From an uncultured Massilia sp. (GTDB taxonomy: Bacteria > Pseudomonadota > Gammaproteobacteria > Burkholderiales > Burkholderiaceae_D), in contig NZ_CAJYEB010000037.1 in assembly GCF_913773735.1 (NCBI RefSeq), positions 1 through 64,000 of the forward strand: a stretch of DNA of 64,000 bases, given 5' to 3'. Shown piece after piece: positions 25,398 to 35,267 of the stretch. Position numbers and translations under genes: made by a program. How positions within the stretch are numbered: position 1 is the stretch's first letter; each line of letters starts with the position of its first letter. The notes beneath the pieces were generated by a model. The model did not search any database, was not told the origin of the DNA, and saw nothing but the letters and a program-made list of their open reading frames with translations.

Positions 25398-25703
25398 CTA
25401 GCGCGGCTCGGTCGCCGCGGCGGCCGGCGCCGGCTGGGCGGCCTCGGCGCCGGCACGCCGCGTGGGCGGCGGCTCGGCGGCGAGCTGGGCCGCCAGGCGC
25501 GCGCCGAAGGCCGGCGACAATTCGGGCGCACCGCCGGCGCGCAGGACGTCGCCGATGCGGTGGAAGGTGGCCCAGGCCTGTTCGCCGGCGGGCGTGCCCA
25601 GCGCCGCCAGGGCCAGCTCGACGTCCGCCGCGGGCAGCGCGTCGTCCATCAGGGCGGAGATGAGTTCGCGGTTTTTCTTGTTCGTGTCCATCGGTTCCAT
25701 CAC
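25398..25703 (-). CDS. rseA: short RseA-like anti-sigma factor without a membrane segment
   Basis: The N-terminal half (NRELISALMDDALPAADVEL, then WATFHRIGDVLRAG) matches the sigma-E-binding domain of RseA. The protein ends at residue 101 after an Ala/Pro-rich tail, with no transmembrane helix or periplasmic domain; canonical RseA is about twice as long and membrane-anchored. No frameshifted membrane segment is visible in 25186-25397, and no rseB follows. ATG 25688 (MDTNKK) is an alternative start. It lies 42 nt after rpoE. Confidence 0.85.
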   Translation of the reverse strand: MMEPMDTNKKNRELISALMDDALPAADVELALAALGTPAGEQAWATFHRIGDVLRAGGAPELSPAFGARLAAQLAAEPPPTRRAGAEAAQPAPAAAATEPR

Positions 25704-25745
25704 GTCGGTCCGTGATCCTTGTCTGCAATGTCGAACAGCTGTCGC

Positions 25746-26420
25746 CTACCGACGTTTGTCGGCCGAGATATCGAGCAGGGGCCGCAATTTCTCGGCGATG
25801 ACTTCGCGCGCCCGGAAAATCCTGCTTCGCACCGTACCGATTGGACACGCCATCACTTCGGAGATTTCTTCGTAGCTCAATCCTTCGATTTCGCGCAGGA
25901 CGATGGCCGTGCGCAGTTCCAGCGGCAGCGCTTCCATCGCCGCGTTGACCGTGAAGGCGATCTGCTTGCTGGCCAAAACGGACTCGGGCGTATTAATGTC
26001 GCGCAGACTGTCCGCGTCGTCAAATCCCTCCGCGCGCTCCGCATCGGCTTCGGTCGACGTGGGCGCGCGCCGGCCCTGCGTGACGAGGAAATTCTTGGCC
26101 GTGTTGATGCCGATGCGATACAGCCAGGTGTAGAACGCGGAATCGCCGCGGAAGTGGCGCAGCGCGCGGTACGCCTTGATGAAGGTTTCCTGCACGACGT
26201 CTTCGGCCTCGGCCGGATCGTGCACGAGGCGCGACACCAGCCGCATCAGGCGACGCTGGTACTTCGCCACCAGCAGGTCGAACGCCTTCTGGTCGCCAGC
26301 CTGGACGCGCTCGACCAGCAATTGATCACACTCGCGTTCGGTTGTCACTGAACATGTCCCGTTGGCTGCGACAGCATGCGCGCTCGTGTTCCAGGAGCCG
26401 GCCCGCTGCGGTGAATTCAT
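25746..26420 (-). CDS. rpoE: RNA polymerase sigma-E factor
   Basis: Family core from VTTERECDQLLVERVQAGDQ onward matches E. coli RpoE: region 2 (RGDSAFYTWLYRIGINTAKN) and region 4 (GLSYEEISEVMACPIGTVRS). It directs the envelope-stress regulon. Two starts are possible: ATG 26420, which overlaps the upstream stop as ATGA (224 residues), or GTG 26348, which gives the family-like 200-residue protein. I give the coupled start; the GTG is equally defensible. Confidence 0.94.
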   Translation of the reverse strand: MNSPQRAGSWNTSAHAVAANGTCSVTTERECDQLLVERVQAGDQKAFDLLVAKYQRRLMRLVSRLVHDPAEAEDVVQETFIKAYRALRHFRGDSAFYTWLYRIGINTAKNFLVTQGRRAPTSTEADAERAEGFDDADSLRDINTPESVLASKQIAFTVNAAMEALPLELRTAIVLREIEGLSYEEISEVMACPIGTVRSRIFRAREVIAEKLRPLLDISADKRR

Positions 26421-26938
26421 CGTTTCGTTATCCAGTCCTCGTCCACTGCGCCGGCGCCGCCCGCGCGCCGCCCGGCCGTCGCCAGCGCGACCGCGAGCGC
26501 GCGCCAGGTGGCGGCATCGACGCTGTCGCGGCCGACGTACACGACCTGCGTGCGCGCCCGCGCCGCCGGCCCGCCCGGCGCCGCGGACACGCGGCAACGC
26601 AGCAGCATCAGCACCGGCCAGACGACCGAACCGGGCAGCAGGATGGCTGCCGCGGCGGCGCCGGGCGCCGGCGCGCCTCCCCCTTGTTGTACCGTCACGC
26701 GTAGTTCGCCGGTTCCAGAAATATCAATCCGGTGCGTCTTTGGACGGCGCAGCGCCCGTGCCAGCAGGACGGCCCCGGCGAGCGCCAGCGCCGCGGCCGG
26801 CAACGGCGCGGCGCGGTACGCGGCGGGCCCGGCCAGGACCGTGGCGAGCGCGGCCGCGAACTGGGCGAGCGCCGCCGCGAACGTCAGCAGGCGTTGGAGG
26901 CGCGACGGCCGGACGTGCGCGGACACGGCGATCGACAT
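26417..26938 (-). CDS. small membrane protein of unknown function upstream of rpoE
   Basis: The roughly 173-residue protein has two closely spaced hydrophobic segments (about residues 15-60; LTFAAALAQFAAALATVLAG, then AALALAGAVLLARAL) and a C-terminal soluble part. The layout resembles the YgfX-like proteins, but I see no decisive motif. The ATG at 26938 is chosen because longer frames reach into the fabF terminator. Its stop overlaps a possible rpoE start as ATGA. Confidence 0.65.
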   Translation of the reverse strand: MSIAVSAHVRPSRLQRLLTFAAALAQFAAALATVLAGPAAYRAAPLPAAALALAGAVLLARALRRPKTHRIDISGTGELRVTVQQGGGAPAPGAAAAAILLPGSVVWPVLMLLRCRVSAAPGGPAARARTQVVYVGRDSVDAATWRALAVALATAGRRAGGAGAVDEDWITKR

Positions 26939-27020
26939 GGCGGTGCAGGTAACGTGGACGGGAATGGCGCCGGGCGCGGCTTGCCGGCGCGACGGCTGGG
27001 GCCGTCGGACCATGAAAGAC

Positions 27021-27056
27021 AAAACGCCCATTCCTTTGACAGGAATGGGCGCTTTT
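27021..27056 (-). terminator. Rho-independent terminator after fabF
   Basis: An 11-bp perfect stem (CGCCCATTCCT / AGGAATGGGCG, 27025-27051, 5-nt loop) is followed on the minus strand by TTTTGTCTTT and preceded by AAAAAG, so it can act in both directions. It separates the fatty-acid operon from the sigma-E operon. Confidence 0.88.
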
Positions 27057-27080
27057 TAGTTCAAGCGGAATCGCAGGAAC

Positions 27081-28325
27081 TCAGATTTTCGCGAACACCA
27101 GCGTGCCGTTGGTACCGCCGAAGCCGAACGAGTTCTTCACCGCGTAGTCGATCTTCATCTCGCGCGCCGTGTTGGCGCAGAAGTCCAGGTCGCATTCCGG
27201 GTCCTGGTTGAAGATGTTGATCGTCGGCGGCGAGACCTGGTTGTGGATCGCCAGCACGGTGAACACCGACTCCAGGCCGCCCGCGCCGCCCAGCAGGTGG
27301 CCGGTCATCGACTTGGTCGAGTTGACGACGATGCGCTGCGCGTGGTCGCCGAAGGTGCGCTTGATGCCCTTGACTTCCGCCACGTCGCCCACCGGGGTCG
27401 AGGTGCCGTGCGCGTTCACGTACTGCACCTGGTCGGGGTTGATGCCGGCGTAGCGCATCGCGGTCACCATGCAGCGCGATGCGCCGCTGCCGTCCTCGAG
27501 CGGGGCCGTGATGTGATTGGCGTCGGCGCTCATGCCGAAGCCGACGACTTCCGCGTAGATGCGGGCGCCGCGCGCCTTGGCGTGTTCGTACTCTTCGAGC
27601 ACCATGACACCGGCACCCTCGCCCAGCACGAAGCCGTCGCGGTCGCGGTCCCAGGGACGCGATGCCGTGGCCGGATCGTCATTGCGCGCGGACAATGCGC
27701 GCGCCGAGGCGAAGCCGCCCAGGCCCAGCGGCGAGACGGTCGATTCCGCACCGCCGGCGATCATGACGTCGGCGTCGCCGTACTCGATCAGGCGCGCGGC
27801 CTGGCCGATGCAGTGCAGGCCGGTGGTGCAGGCGGTGACGATGGCCAGGTTCGGGCCGCGCAGGCCGAACTTGATCGACAGGTCGCCCGAGATCATGTTG
27901 ATGATCGACGCCGGCACGAAGAACGGCGAAATGCGGCGCGGACCGCGGCTGTCGTACTCCGCCTTGGTATCTTCGATCATCGGCAGGCCGCCGATGCCCG
28001 AACCGATCATCACGCCGATGCGATCGGCATTGTCCTCGGTGACGGCGATACCGGAATCCTTGATCGCCTGGATGCCCGCGGCCATGCCGAAATGGATGAA
28101 CGCATCCATGTGGCGGCCTTCCTTGCCGGGCAGGTATTCCTCGACGTTGAAGTTCTTCACTTCGCCCGCGAAGCGGGTCGAGAACGCCGATGCGTCAAAC
28201 TTGGTGATGTTGGCAATGCCCGACTTGCCCGCCAGTGCTGCTTCCCACGCGTCGGCAATGGTATTGCCGATCGGGGAAATGCAACCCAGGCCGGTAACGA
28301 CGACACGACGGTTGCGTGAACTCAA
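27081..28325 (-). CDS. fabF: beta-ketoacyl-ACP synthase II
   Basis: The 414-residue condensing enzyme elongates acyl-ACP with malonyl-ACP. The Cys-His-His triad is visible as [20 protein letters not shown] and [11 protein letters not shown]. Length and order match FabF, and it follows acpP with a 27-nt gap. Confidence 0.98.
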   Translation of the reverse strand: MSSRNRRVVVTGLGCISPIGNTIADAWEAALAGKSGIANITKFDASAFSTRFAGEVKNFNVEEYLPGKEGRHMDAFIHFGMAAGIQAIKDSGIAVTEDNADRIGVMIGSGIGGLPMIEDTKAEYDSRGPRRISPFFVPASIINMISGDLSIKFGLRGPNLAIVTACTTGLHCIGQAARLIEYGDADVMIAGGAESTVSPLGLGGFASARALSARNDDPATASRPWDRDRDGFVLGEGAGVMVLEEYEHAKARGARIYAEVVGFGMSADANHITAPLEDGSGASRCMVTAMRYAGINPDQVQYVNAHGTSTPVGDVAEVKGIKRTFGDHAQRIVVNSTKSMTGHLLGGAGGLESVFTVLAIHNQVSPPTINIFNQDPECDLDFCANTAREMKIDYAVKNSFGFGGTNGTLVFAKI

Positions 28326-28352
28326 GCGTTTCTCCTGAAGTTCCAGAAAAGC

Positions 28353-28592
28353 TTAGGCCTTGACGTGCGCCTGAGCGTACTCGATGGCCTGGCGAACGGT
28401 GGTGATCTTCTCGGCCTGTTCGTCCGGGATTTCCATTTCGAATTCGTCTTCCAGGGCCATCACCAGTTCAACGGTGTCCAGGGAGTCTGCGCCGAGGTCG
28501 TCAACGAACGAGGAATCGATTTTGATGTCTGCTTCGGCAACGCCCAGTTGCTCAGCGACGATTTTTTTAACGCGTTGTTCGATATCCGACAT
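28353..28592 (-). CDS. acpP: acyl carrier protein
   Basis: The 79-residue acidic protein carries [20 protein letters not shown], whose Ser receives 4'-phosphopantetheine from AcpS (encoded at 15001). It shuttles acyl chains between the Fab enzymes encoded on both sides. Confidence 0.98.
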   Translation of the reverse strand: MSDIEQRVKKIVAEQLGVAEADIKIDSSFVDDLGADSLDTVELVMALEDEFEMEIPDEQAEKITTVRQAIEYAQAHVKA

Positions 28593-28772
28593 GTTTTGGC
28601 TCCATTAGGTATGTGTTGCGGAAAGTGCGCGCATTTTATCAGGGTTTGCGCGTTGAAAAACTATTTTCAGCGTGTGACGCTAAATCGTTTGGAACTCCTG
28701 CCAACTGCTGAGATTTGATCTGGAAACGGCCGGCAGGCGGTCCGGCGGGCCATGCCCGCCGGCAAATTTCCA

Positions 28773-29510
28773 TCAATTCATATACATGCCGCCATTCACG
28801 TGCAACTCGGTGCCCGTGATGTAGGCGGCCTGCGGGCCGGCCAGGAAGGCCACCGCATGGGCGATGTCTTCCGGCTGGCCCAGGCGGCCCAGCGGGATCT
28901 GCGTCAGCAGCGCCTCGTGCTGGCCTTCGCCCAGCGCCTTGGTCATGTCGGTATCGATGAAGCCCGGAGCCACGCAGTTGACGGTGATGTTGCGGCTGCC
29001 GATCTCGCGCGCCAGCGCGCGGGTCATGCCGGCCACGCCGGCCTTGGCGGCCGCGTAGTTCATCTGGCCCGGGTTGCCGGACGCGCCGACCACCGAGGTG
29101 ATGTTGATGATGCGGCCGGCCTTGGCCTTCATCATGCCGCGCAGCACGGCGCGCGACAGGCGGCCGACGGCGCTGAGGTTGGTCGCGATCACGTTGTCCC
29201 ACTCCTCGTCCTTCATGCGCATCGCCAGGTTGTCCTGGGTGATGCCGGCATTGTTGACGAGGATGCCGATGGCGCCGACGTCCTTGGCGATCGCGTCGAC
29301 CGTGGCGGCGCACTGGGCGGCGTCGGTGACGTTCAGCACCATGCCCTTGCCGCCGAAGTCGGCCAGGTAGGCCTGGATCGCGGCGGCGCCCGCCTCGGTG
29401 GTGGCGGTGCCGACCACCGTCGCGCCCTGGCGCGCCAGTTCGAGGGCGATGGCCTTGCCGATGCCGCGCGAGGCGCCGGTGACGAGGGCGACTTGGTTTT
29501 GCAGGTTCAT
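28773..29510 (-). CDS. fabG: 3-oxoacyl-ACP reductase
   Basis: The 245-residue short-chain dehydrogenase has the NADPH motif TGASRGIGKA, NNAG (VNNAGITQDN), the catalytic Ser region (ITSVVGASGNPGQ) and YAAAK. It reduces 3-oxoacyl-ACP in each elongation cycle. Confidence 0.98.
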   Translation of the reverse strand: MNLQNQVALVTGASRGIGKAIALELARQGATVVGTATTEAGAAAIQAYLADFGGKGMVLNVTDAAQCAATVDAIAKDVGAIGILVNNAGITQDNLAMRMKDEEWDNVIATNLSAVGRLSRAVLRGMMKAKAGRIINITSVVGASGNPGQMNYAAAKAGVAGMTRALAREIGSRNITVNCVAPGFIDTDMTKALGEGQHEALLTQIPLGRLGQPEDIAHAVAFLAGPQAAYITGTELHVNGGMYMN

Positions 29511-29529
29511 GCTTTTCCTTCGCTATTTA

Positions 29530-30477
29530 TTATTGATCTTGTTGGCCGTCGAGCGACGCCAGCACGCGCTCCAGCGACGCCTGGTCGAGCAGCGCCTCGC
29601 CGACCAGGGCCGCATCGATGCGCTTGGCCATGCCGATCAGCGTCTTGCTCGGTGCGCACTCGATGACCTGGGTCACGCCGTCCGCCGCCATCTTCTGCAT
29701 GGTCTCGACCCAGCGCACCGGACCGGCGGCCTGGCGCACCAGCGCGTCCTTGATCGCGGCCGGATCGTTCAGGATAGCCACGTCGACGTTGTTGATCAAG
29801 TCGATCTGCGGCGCCTTGAAGACCAGCCCGGCCATGTAGTCGCGCAGGCGGTCCGATGCCGGCTTGAGCAGCGACGAGTGGAACGGCGCCGAGACGGCCA
29901 GTTTCATGGCGCGCTTGGCGCCCTTGGCCTTGGCGATCTCGCAGGCGCGCTCGACGGCCGCGGTATGGCCGGCGATCACGATCTGCGTCGGCTCGTTGAA
30001 GTTGACGGCCTCGACCACCTCGCCCTGGGCCGCTTCGGCGCAGGCGGCGCGCACGTCGTCGGCCTGCAGGCCGAGGACGACGGCCATGCCGCCCTGCCCG
30101 ACCGGCACCGCGTCCTGCATGGCTTGCGCGCGGAAGCGCACCAGCGGCACGGCATCCTTGAAATCGATGACGCCCGCGGCCACCAGGGCCGAGTACTCGC
30201 CCAGGCTGTGGCCGGCGACGACGCCCGGCACCGGACCGCCGGCGGCGATCCAGGCGCGGTACACGGCCACGGCCGCGGTCAGCATCACCGGCTGGGTGTT
30301 GGTGGTCAGGTCCAGCGCTTCCTTCGGCCCTTCGGCGACCAGCTTGCCGATGTCCTGGCCCAGCGCGTCCGACGCCTCGGCCACGGTCTGCGCGACCACC
30401 GGGTTGCCGGCGAAGCCGTTCAGCATGCCGATGGCCTGGGCGCCCTGGCCGGTGAACAGGAATGCGAATTTGCTCAT
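29530..30477 (-). CDS. fabD: malonyl-CoA:ACP transacylase
   Basis: The 315-residue enzyme has FTGQGAQ, the nucleophile elbow GHSLGEYSAL and the His of SAPFHSSLL. It loads malonyl groups onto ACP. Start MSKFAFLF at 30477 is favoured over an ATG four codons upstream. Confidence 0.97.
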   Translation of the reverse strand: MSKFAFLFTGQGAQAIGMLNGFAGNPVVAQTVAEASDALGQDIGKLVAEGPKEALDLTTNTQPVMLTAAVAVYRAWIAAGGPVPGVVAGHSLGEYSALVAAGVIDFKDAVPLVRFRAQAMQDAVPVGQGGMAVVLGLQADDVRAACAEAAQGEVVEAVNFNEPTQIVIAGHTAAVERACEIAKAKGAKRAMKLAVSAPFHSSLLKPASDRLRDYMAGLVFKAPQIDLINNVDVAILNDPAAIKDALVRQAAGPVRWVETMQKMAADGVTQVIECAPSKTLIGMAKRIDAALVGEALLDQASLERVLASLDGQQDQ

Positions 30478-30505
30478 GATCTGTCTCAATCCTTTTGTTG
30501 TGTTT

Positions 30506-31492
30506 TTACATGCGCACCAGCACGGCGCCCCAGGTGAAGCCGCCGCCCACGCCTTCCATCATGACGTTCTGGCCCGGCCGGATGCGGCCGTCGCGCACGG
30601 CCTGGTCCAGCGCCAGCGGGATCGAGGCGGCCGAGGTATTGCCGTGCTCGTCGACGGTGACGACCATGCGCTCGAGCGGCAGGCCGAGCTTTTTCGCGGT
30701 ACCGCTCATGATGCGCAGGTTGGCCTGGTGCGGGATCAGCCAGTCGATGGCCGCGGCCGGCATGTCGGCCGCCTGCAGCGCCTCGTTGGCCACTTTTTCC
30801 AGCACGGAGACGGCCAGCTTGAACACGGCCGGGCCGTCCATGTAGAGGAATTTCTGGCTCGACATCGCGGCATGCGACGGGTTCGCCGGACCGCACAGGA
30901 TGTCGCCATGGCTGCCGTCGGCGTGCAGCTTGACCGCCAGCACGCCCGGCTCCTCGGACGCGCTCAGCACCACGGCGCCGGCGCCGTCGCCGAACAGCAC
31001 GCAGGTGCTGCGGTCGCTGAAGTCGAGGATGCGCGAGAACACTTCGGTGCCGATCACCAGCACGTTCTTCGCATTGCCGGCCTTGATGAAGGCGTCGGCG
31101 GTCGACATGGCGTAGACGAAGCCGCTGCAGACGGCGCCGATGTCGAAGGCGGCGCTGCCGTTGCGCATGCCCAGCTTGTGCTGGACGATGCAGGCCGTGC
31201 TCGGGAAACTGCCGTAGAAATCGGGGCTGGCGGTGGCGACGATGATCATGTCGATCTGGCCGGGCTCCAGGCCGGCGGCCTCGAGCGCCTTGCGCGCCGC
31301 GTTGACGGCCAGGTCGGACGCGTTCTCGTCCGCGGCGGCGTAATGACGTGCCGAAATACCGCTACGGGTCACGATCCATTCGTCGGACGTCTCGATGCCC
31401 TTGGCGGCCAGTTCGGCGGCCAGGTCATGGTTGGTCACGCGCCTGGCGGGCAGGTAGCTGCCGGTGCCGGTGATTTTGCTGTACACAGTCAT
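30506..31492 (-). CDS. fabH: beta-ketoacyl-ACP synthase III
   Basis: The 328-residue enzyme starts fatty acid synthesis from acetyl-CoA and malonyl-ACP. The catalytic Cys is in [11 protein letters not shown]; His and Asn are in [11 protein letters not shown] and [11 protein letters not shown]. It is separated from plsX by 3 nt. Confidence 0.98.
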   Translation of the reverse strand: MTVYSKITGTGSYLPARRVTNHDLAAELAAKGIETSDEWIVTRSGISARHYAAADENASDLAVNAARKALEAAGLEPGQIDMIIVATASPDFYGSFPSTACIVQHKLGMRNGSAAFDIGAVCSGFVYAMSTADAFIKAGNAKNVLVIGTEVFSRILDFSDRSTCVLFGDGAGAVVLSASEEPGVLAVKLHADGSHGDILCGPANPSHAAMSSQKFLYMDGPAVFKLAVSVLEKVANEALQAADMPAAAIDWLIPHQANLRIMSGTAKKLGLPLERMVVTVDEHGNTSAASIPLALDQAVRDGRIRPGQNVMMEGVGGGFTWGAVLVRM

Positions 31493-31495
31493 TGC

Positions 31496-32560
31496 TTAAC
31501 CCTGCTTGATGGTTGAACCTGGCGCTTCCGCGGCCGAGGCCGTGACGGGAGCGGAAGCGGGAGCGGCGGGGAGCATCTCGGCAATGAGCGTCGCGAGTTG
31601 CTCTTGCACATTGTATTTGGCGGCCTCGAAGGCGCGTCGCAGCGCCCACTCGTAGGCGAAGGCATTGGCGCCGCCGTGGCTCTTGAACACCAGGCCGCGC
31701 AGGCCCAGCAGGCCGGCGCCGTTGTAGCTTTCCGGATTCAGTTTCTTGAGCGACTTGCGCGCCAGCAGCGCGCCCAGCTTGGACAGCGTCGTTTCCAGCA
31801 GCGTCTGCTTGACGAAGCGCGACAGGCCCTCGATGGCCTTGAGGGTCACGTTGCCGACGAAACCGTCGCACACGACGACGTCGACGGTGCCCTTGAAGAT
31901 GTCGTTGCCCTCGACGTTGCCGTGGAAGTTCAGCACGCCCCGCGCGTGGTCTTCGCGCAGCAGGGCGGCCGTGGCCTTGATCGTCTCGGTGCCCTTGATT
32001 TCCTCGGTGCCCACGTTCAGCAGGCCGATGCTCGGGCGGCGGTGTTCCATCGCCTCGAACAGCACCGCGCCCATGATGGCGAACTGGTGCAGGTGGTGGG
32101 GTTCGCAGTCGACGTTGGCGCCCAGGTCGAGCATATAGGTCGGGCCGCCCTTCTGGTTCGGCAGGATCGACGAGATCGCCGGGCGGTCGACGCCGGGCAT
32201 GGTCTTCAGGACGTAGCGCGAGATCGCCATCAGCGCGCCGGTATTGCCGGCGGAAACGCAGACGGCGGCGCTGCCGTCCTTGACGAGCTCGATCGCCACG
32301 CGCATCGACGAATCCTTCTTGCGGCGCAGCGCCACTTCGACGGGATCGTCCATGGCCACCACTTCGGAAGCGTGCTTGACGGACAGGCGCGGATGCGCGG
32401 CCGCGTGGTGTTTCTTGAGTTCAGCGCGCACCTGCTCTTCGGGGCCGACGAGGATCAGCTCCGCTTCGGGTTCGCGCTTGAGGAATGCGAGGGCTGCCGG
32501 AATGGTCACCGAGGGACCATGGTCTCCGCCCATGCAGTCGATGGAAATTTTAATTGTCAT
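31496..32560 (-). CDS. plsX: phosphate acyltransferase PlsX
   Basis: The 354-residue enzyme makes acyl-phosphate from acyl-ACP for phospholipid synthesis. The start [20 protein letters not shown] and the motif [20 protein letters not shown] are characteristic. It follows rpmF and precedes fabH, the conserved order. Confidence 0.97.
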   Translation of the reverse strand: MTIKISIDCMGGDHGPSVTIPAALAFLKREPEAELILVGPEEQVRAELKKHHAAAHPRLSVKHASEVVAMDDPVEVALRRKKDSSMRVAIELVKDGSAAVCVSAGNTGALMAISRYVLKTMPGVDRPAISSILPNQKGGPTYMLDLGANVDCEPHHLHQFAIMGAVLFEAMEHRRPSIGLLNVGTEEIKGTETIKATAALLREDHARGVLNFHGNVEGNDIFKGTVDVVVCDGFVGNVTLKAIEGLSRFVKQTLLETTLSKLGALLARKSLKKLNPESYNGAGLLGLRGLVFKSHGGANAFAYEWALRRAFEAAKYNVQEQLATLIAEMLPAAPASAPVTASAAEAPGSTIKQG

Positions 32561-32710
32561 TTGTCGGGATGAACCGCGGGCTCACGGTCGGCCGGCGGCG
32601 GCGGGTCCACGGACGGGTGCCGGCGAAGCGCATCGGACCGGGACGGCGGGATGGAAAATGACGGTGCGCCGGCGCGCAGGGCTGCCCGCAGCACGGAACA
32701 TGCAAAACAA

Positions 32711-32749
32711 AAAGCGGCGCCACGCACTTGACATACGTTGCACCGCTTT
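32711..32749 (-). terminator. possible weak terminator between rpmF and plsX
   Basis: AAAGCGG and CCGCTTT pair across a 25-nt loop, and the minus strand continues TTTTGTTTTGC. The long loop makes it a weak call; partial read-through into plsX would set ribosomal protein against lipid enzyme levels. Confidence 0.4.
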
Positions 32750-32775
32750 CATGGAGCAAAACAGCAAGACGTCGA

Positions 32776-32958
32776 TTACTCGTCGTTCTTGGTCTTGATC
32801 ACTTTGCGACCACGGTAGAAACCGTTCGGGCTGATGTGGTGACGCAGGTGGGTTTCGCCGGTGGTCGGCTCGACTGCCAGGTTCGGTGCAACCAGGAAAT
32901 CGTGCGAACGGTGCATGCCGCGCTTCGACGGGGATTTCTTATTCTGCTGAACTGCCAT
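32776..32958 (-). CDS. rpmF: 50S ribosomal protein L32
   Basis: The 60-residue basic protein begins [20 protein letters not shown], the typical L32 start, and contains [19 protein letters not shown]. The cysteine-containing zinc variant is absent. It follows the YceD gene, as in most bacteria. Confidence 0.98.
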   Translation of the reverse strand: MAVQQNKKSPSKRGMHRSHDFLVAPNLAVEPTTGETHLRHHISPNGFYRGRKVIKTKNDE

Positions 32959-33173
32959 GATGACTCCTAAACATAAGTTCTAAAATTCTAACACATTCGA
33001 CTTGCAATGACATGCGCATCGAGTATCCCAGCGGCAATAACAAGATTGCCGTTATTGCCGACATGTTTCACGCAGCCTTACAACGAAAACTTCATACTCG
33101 AGTTGCACGCGTTTGACACGTCTTTGATGCAATGCGGGCGTTACGGCACCCTACCTTGCAAATTCCGTACTGC

Positions 33174-33671
33174 TTATTCTGACTTGAGGCTCTTCAGTGC
33201 CGCGAACGGCGATACCTTCTCGGACTTCACGGAGTCCACCAGCGTGGTATCGGGGCACACCTCGTGTTTCGATGCCTGCGGCAGGGCCAGCAGGGCTTCG
33301 TCTTCCAGCAACTGACGGATGTCCATGGCGTGGTCGCCGACGATCACGTCGATGGATTCGTCGTCGAGGATTTCCTCGATCTCGTCCGCTTCCTCGTCGT
33401 CCTTGCCCAGCACCAGCACGGTCGACGAATCGATGTCGTAGCCGAAGGGCTGCAGGCAACGCTGGCAGACCAGCTGCACGGTACCGGAGACGGACAGCGT
33501 CATCATCGGATAGCCCTGGCGGGTCTGGCCGCCCTGGATCGTCCAGGAAATCGTGCCGGACGCATCGGCGCAATCGGCCGCCAGGCGGGTCATTTCCGCG
33601 ACCGGCGTGGCGCCTTCGCGATGGCCGTTGCTCCGACAAAAATCGAAGGCGTCGATGACAAAAGCGCTCAT
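33174..33671 (-). CDS. yceD: YceD/DUF177 protein (23S rRNA accumulation protein)
   Basis: The 165-residue acidic protein has the DUF177 core with a CQRCLQPF motif (about residue 81) and an Asp/Glu-rich stretch (DDEEADEIEEILDDESID). The family is genetically linked to 23S rRNA levels and is encoded just upstream of rpmF. The gene is divergent from maf. Confidence 0.93.
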   Translation of the reverse strand: MSAFVIDAFDFCRSNGHREGATPVAEMTRLAADCADASGTISWTIQGGQTRQGYPMMTLSVSGTVQLVCQRCLQPFGYDIDSSTVLVLGKDDEEADEIEEILDDESIDVIVGDHAMDIRQLLEDEALLALPQASKHEVCPDTTLVDSVKSEKVSPFAALKSLKSE

Positions 33672-33808
33672 TTGGAAAAACTTCCCCGGAAAACCTGCGA
33701 TAATAACAGGCTTATCCCCGGGCAGTCAAAGACTCCGTGCGTTTTTCCGGCAGTTTTGCCGCAGCCCGGCGCCGCTTGCCGAAACACCGCTATCTATCTG
33801 TTTTGCTT

Positions 33809-34441
33809 ATGAATATTGGACAGGGCGACATCATACCAAGTTCTGCCGCGCGTGGCACGCCCGTGCGCCTGATCCTGGCGTCCAGCTCGGCCTACCGCCG
33901 CGAACTGTTGGAACGGCTGCGCCTGCCCTTCGAGGCGATCGCCCCGCACGTCGACGAGACGCCGCTGCCCGGCGAAGCGCCCGAGGCGACGGCGCTGCGC
34001 CTGGCGCGCGACAAGGCCGCCGCCATCGCCCGCCTGCATCCGGGCGCGCTCGTGATCGGCTCGGACCAGGTCGCCACGCTGGACGGCGCGCAGATCGGCA
34101 AGCCCGGCGACCATGCGCGCGCCCTGGCCCAGCTCCAGGCGATGCGCGGCCGGCGCGTCGTGTTCCATACGGCGCTCTGCCTGTGGGACGGCCGCACCGG
34201 CACCTTCGAGCTGGACAACGTGCAGGTCTTCGTGACCTTCCGCGACCTGCCGGACGCCGAGCTGGACGCCTACCTGCATATCGAGCAACCCTACGATTGC
34301 GCCGGCAGCGCCAAGAACGAGGGCCTGGGCATCGCGTTGCTCGAACGCATCGACAGCAGCGACCCCAGCGCCCTCACCGGCCTGCCGCTGATCGCCCTGA
34401 CCGGCATGCTGCGCCGTGCCGGCGTGCCCTTCTTTACCTGA
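33809..34441 (+). CDS. maf: Maf-family nucleotide pyrophosphatase
   Basis: The roughly 210-residue enzyme removes pyrophosphate from non-canonical or modified NTPs. The signature LILASSSAYRRELLERL, the acidic residue in PHVDETP, and IGSDQVATLDG fit the Maf (YceF-like) clade. ATG 33809 gives a 17-residue N-terminal extension before the family start (GTG 33863 is near it); the open frame begins still earlier. Confidence 0.93.
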   Translation: MNIGQGDIIPSSAARGTPVRLILASSSAYRRELLERLRLPFEAIAPHVDETPLPGEAPEATALRLARDKAAAIARLHPGALVIGSDQVATLDGAQIGKPGDHARALAQLQAMRGRRVVFHTALCLWDGRTGTFELDNVQVFVTFRDLPDAELDAYLHIEQPYDCAGSAKNEGLGIALLERIDSSDPSALTGLPLIALTGMLRRAGVPFFT

Positions 34442-34462
34442 CCCATCGTTTTCGTCCCATCC

Positions 34463-35212
34463 ATGCCCGGTACCCTCTACCTGATCCCGAACACCCTCGG
34501 CCCCACCGACGCCGCGCCGCGCGCCCTGTCCCACATCCTGCCCGAACAGGTACAGGACATCGCCAGCAAGCTCGATTATTTCGTGGCCGAGAACGCCAAG
34601 ACGGCGCGCGCCTTCCTGAAACTGGTCGCCGTCGACCACCCGCTGGCGCGTCCGCTGCAGGAAATCCGGATCGAGGAATTGAACGTGAACACGCCGCCGC
34701 AGGCGCTGGCCGCCCTGCTGGCCCCGCTGCTGGACGGGCGCGACGCCGGCCTGGTGTCGGAAGCCGGCGTGCCGGCCGTGGCCGACCCGGGCGCCGACCT
34801 GGTCCGCCTGGCGCACCAGCACGGCATCGCCGTGCGCCCGCTGGTGGGCCCGTCGTCGCTGCTGCTGGCCGTCATGGCGAGCGGCCTGAACGGCCAGAGC
34901 TTCGCCTTCAACGGTTATTTGCCGACCGACGCCGTCCAGCGCGGCAAGCGCATCCAGCAGCTGGAACAGCGTTCGCGCAGCGAAAAGCAGACGCAATTGC
35001 TGATCGAGACGCCTTACCGCAATGGCGCGATGCTGGAAGCGCTGGTGGGCGCCTGCCAGCCGGGCACGCTGGTGTGCGTCGCCACCGACCTGTCGCTGGC
35101 GACGGAATCCGTGCGCACGCTGACGGCGGCCAAGTGGAAAGCGCAACTGGCTGCCGGCAAGGCGCCGGACTTCCACAAGAAGCCGACGGTGTTCCTGTTC
35201 CTGGCGCAATGA
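34463..35212 (+). CDS. tetrapyrrole-methylase-family SAM methyltransferase
   Basis: The 249-residue protein begins GTLYLIPNTLG and has GLVSEAGVPAVADPGADLVR and PLVGPSSLLLAVMASGLNG, the SAM-site motifs of the RsmI/tetrapyrrole methylase fold. It is related to RsmI (which 2'-O-methylates 16S rRNA C1402) but shorter and divergent, so I give no symbol. It lies 21 nt after maf, probably co-transcribed. Confidence 0.88.
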   Translation: MPGTLYLIPNTLGPTDAAPRALSHILPEQVQDIASKLDYFVAENAKTARAFLKLVAVDHPLARPLQEIRIEELNVNTPPQALAALLAPLLDGRDAGLVSEAGVPAVADPGADLVRLAHQHGIAVRPLVGPSSLLLAVMASGLNGQSFAFNGYLPTDAVQRGKRIQQLEQRSRSEKQTQLLIETPYRNGAMLEALVGACQPGTLVCVATDLSLATESVRTLTAAKWKAQLAAGKAPDFHKKPTVFLFLAQ

Positions 35213-35267
35213 GCCCGCGCCCGCGGTCCATCCGGCCCCAGCGGGATCGCTGGCAGCAGGACAAGCG

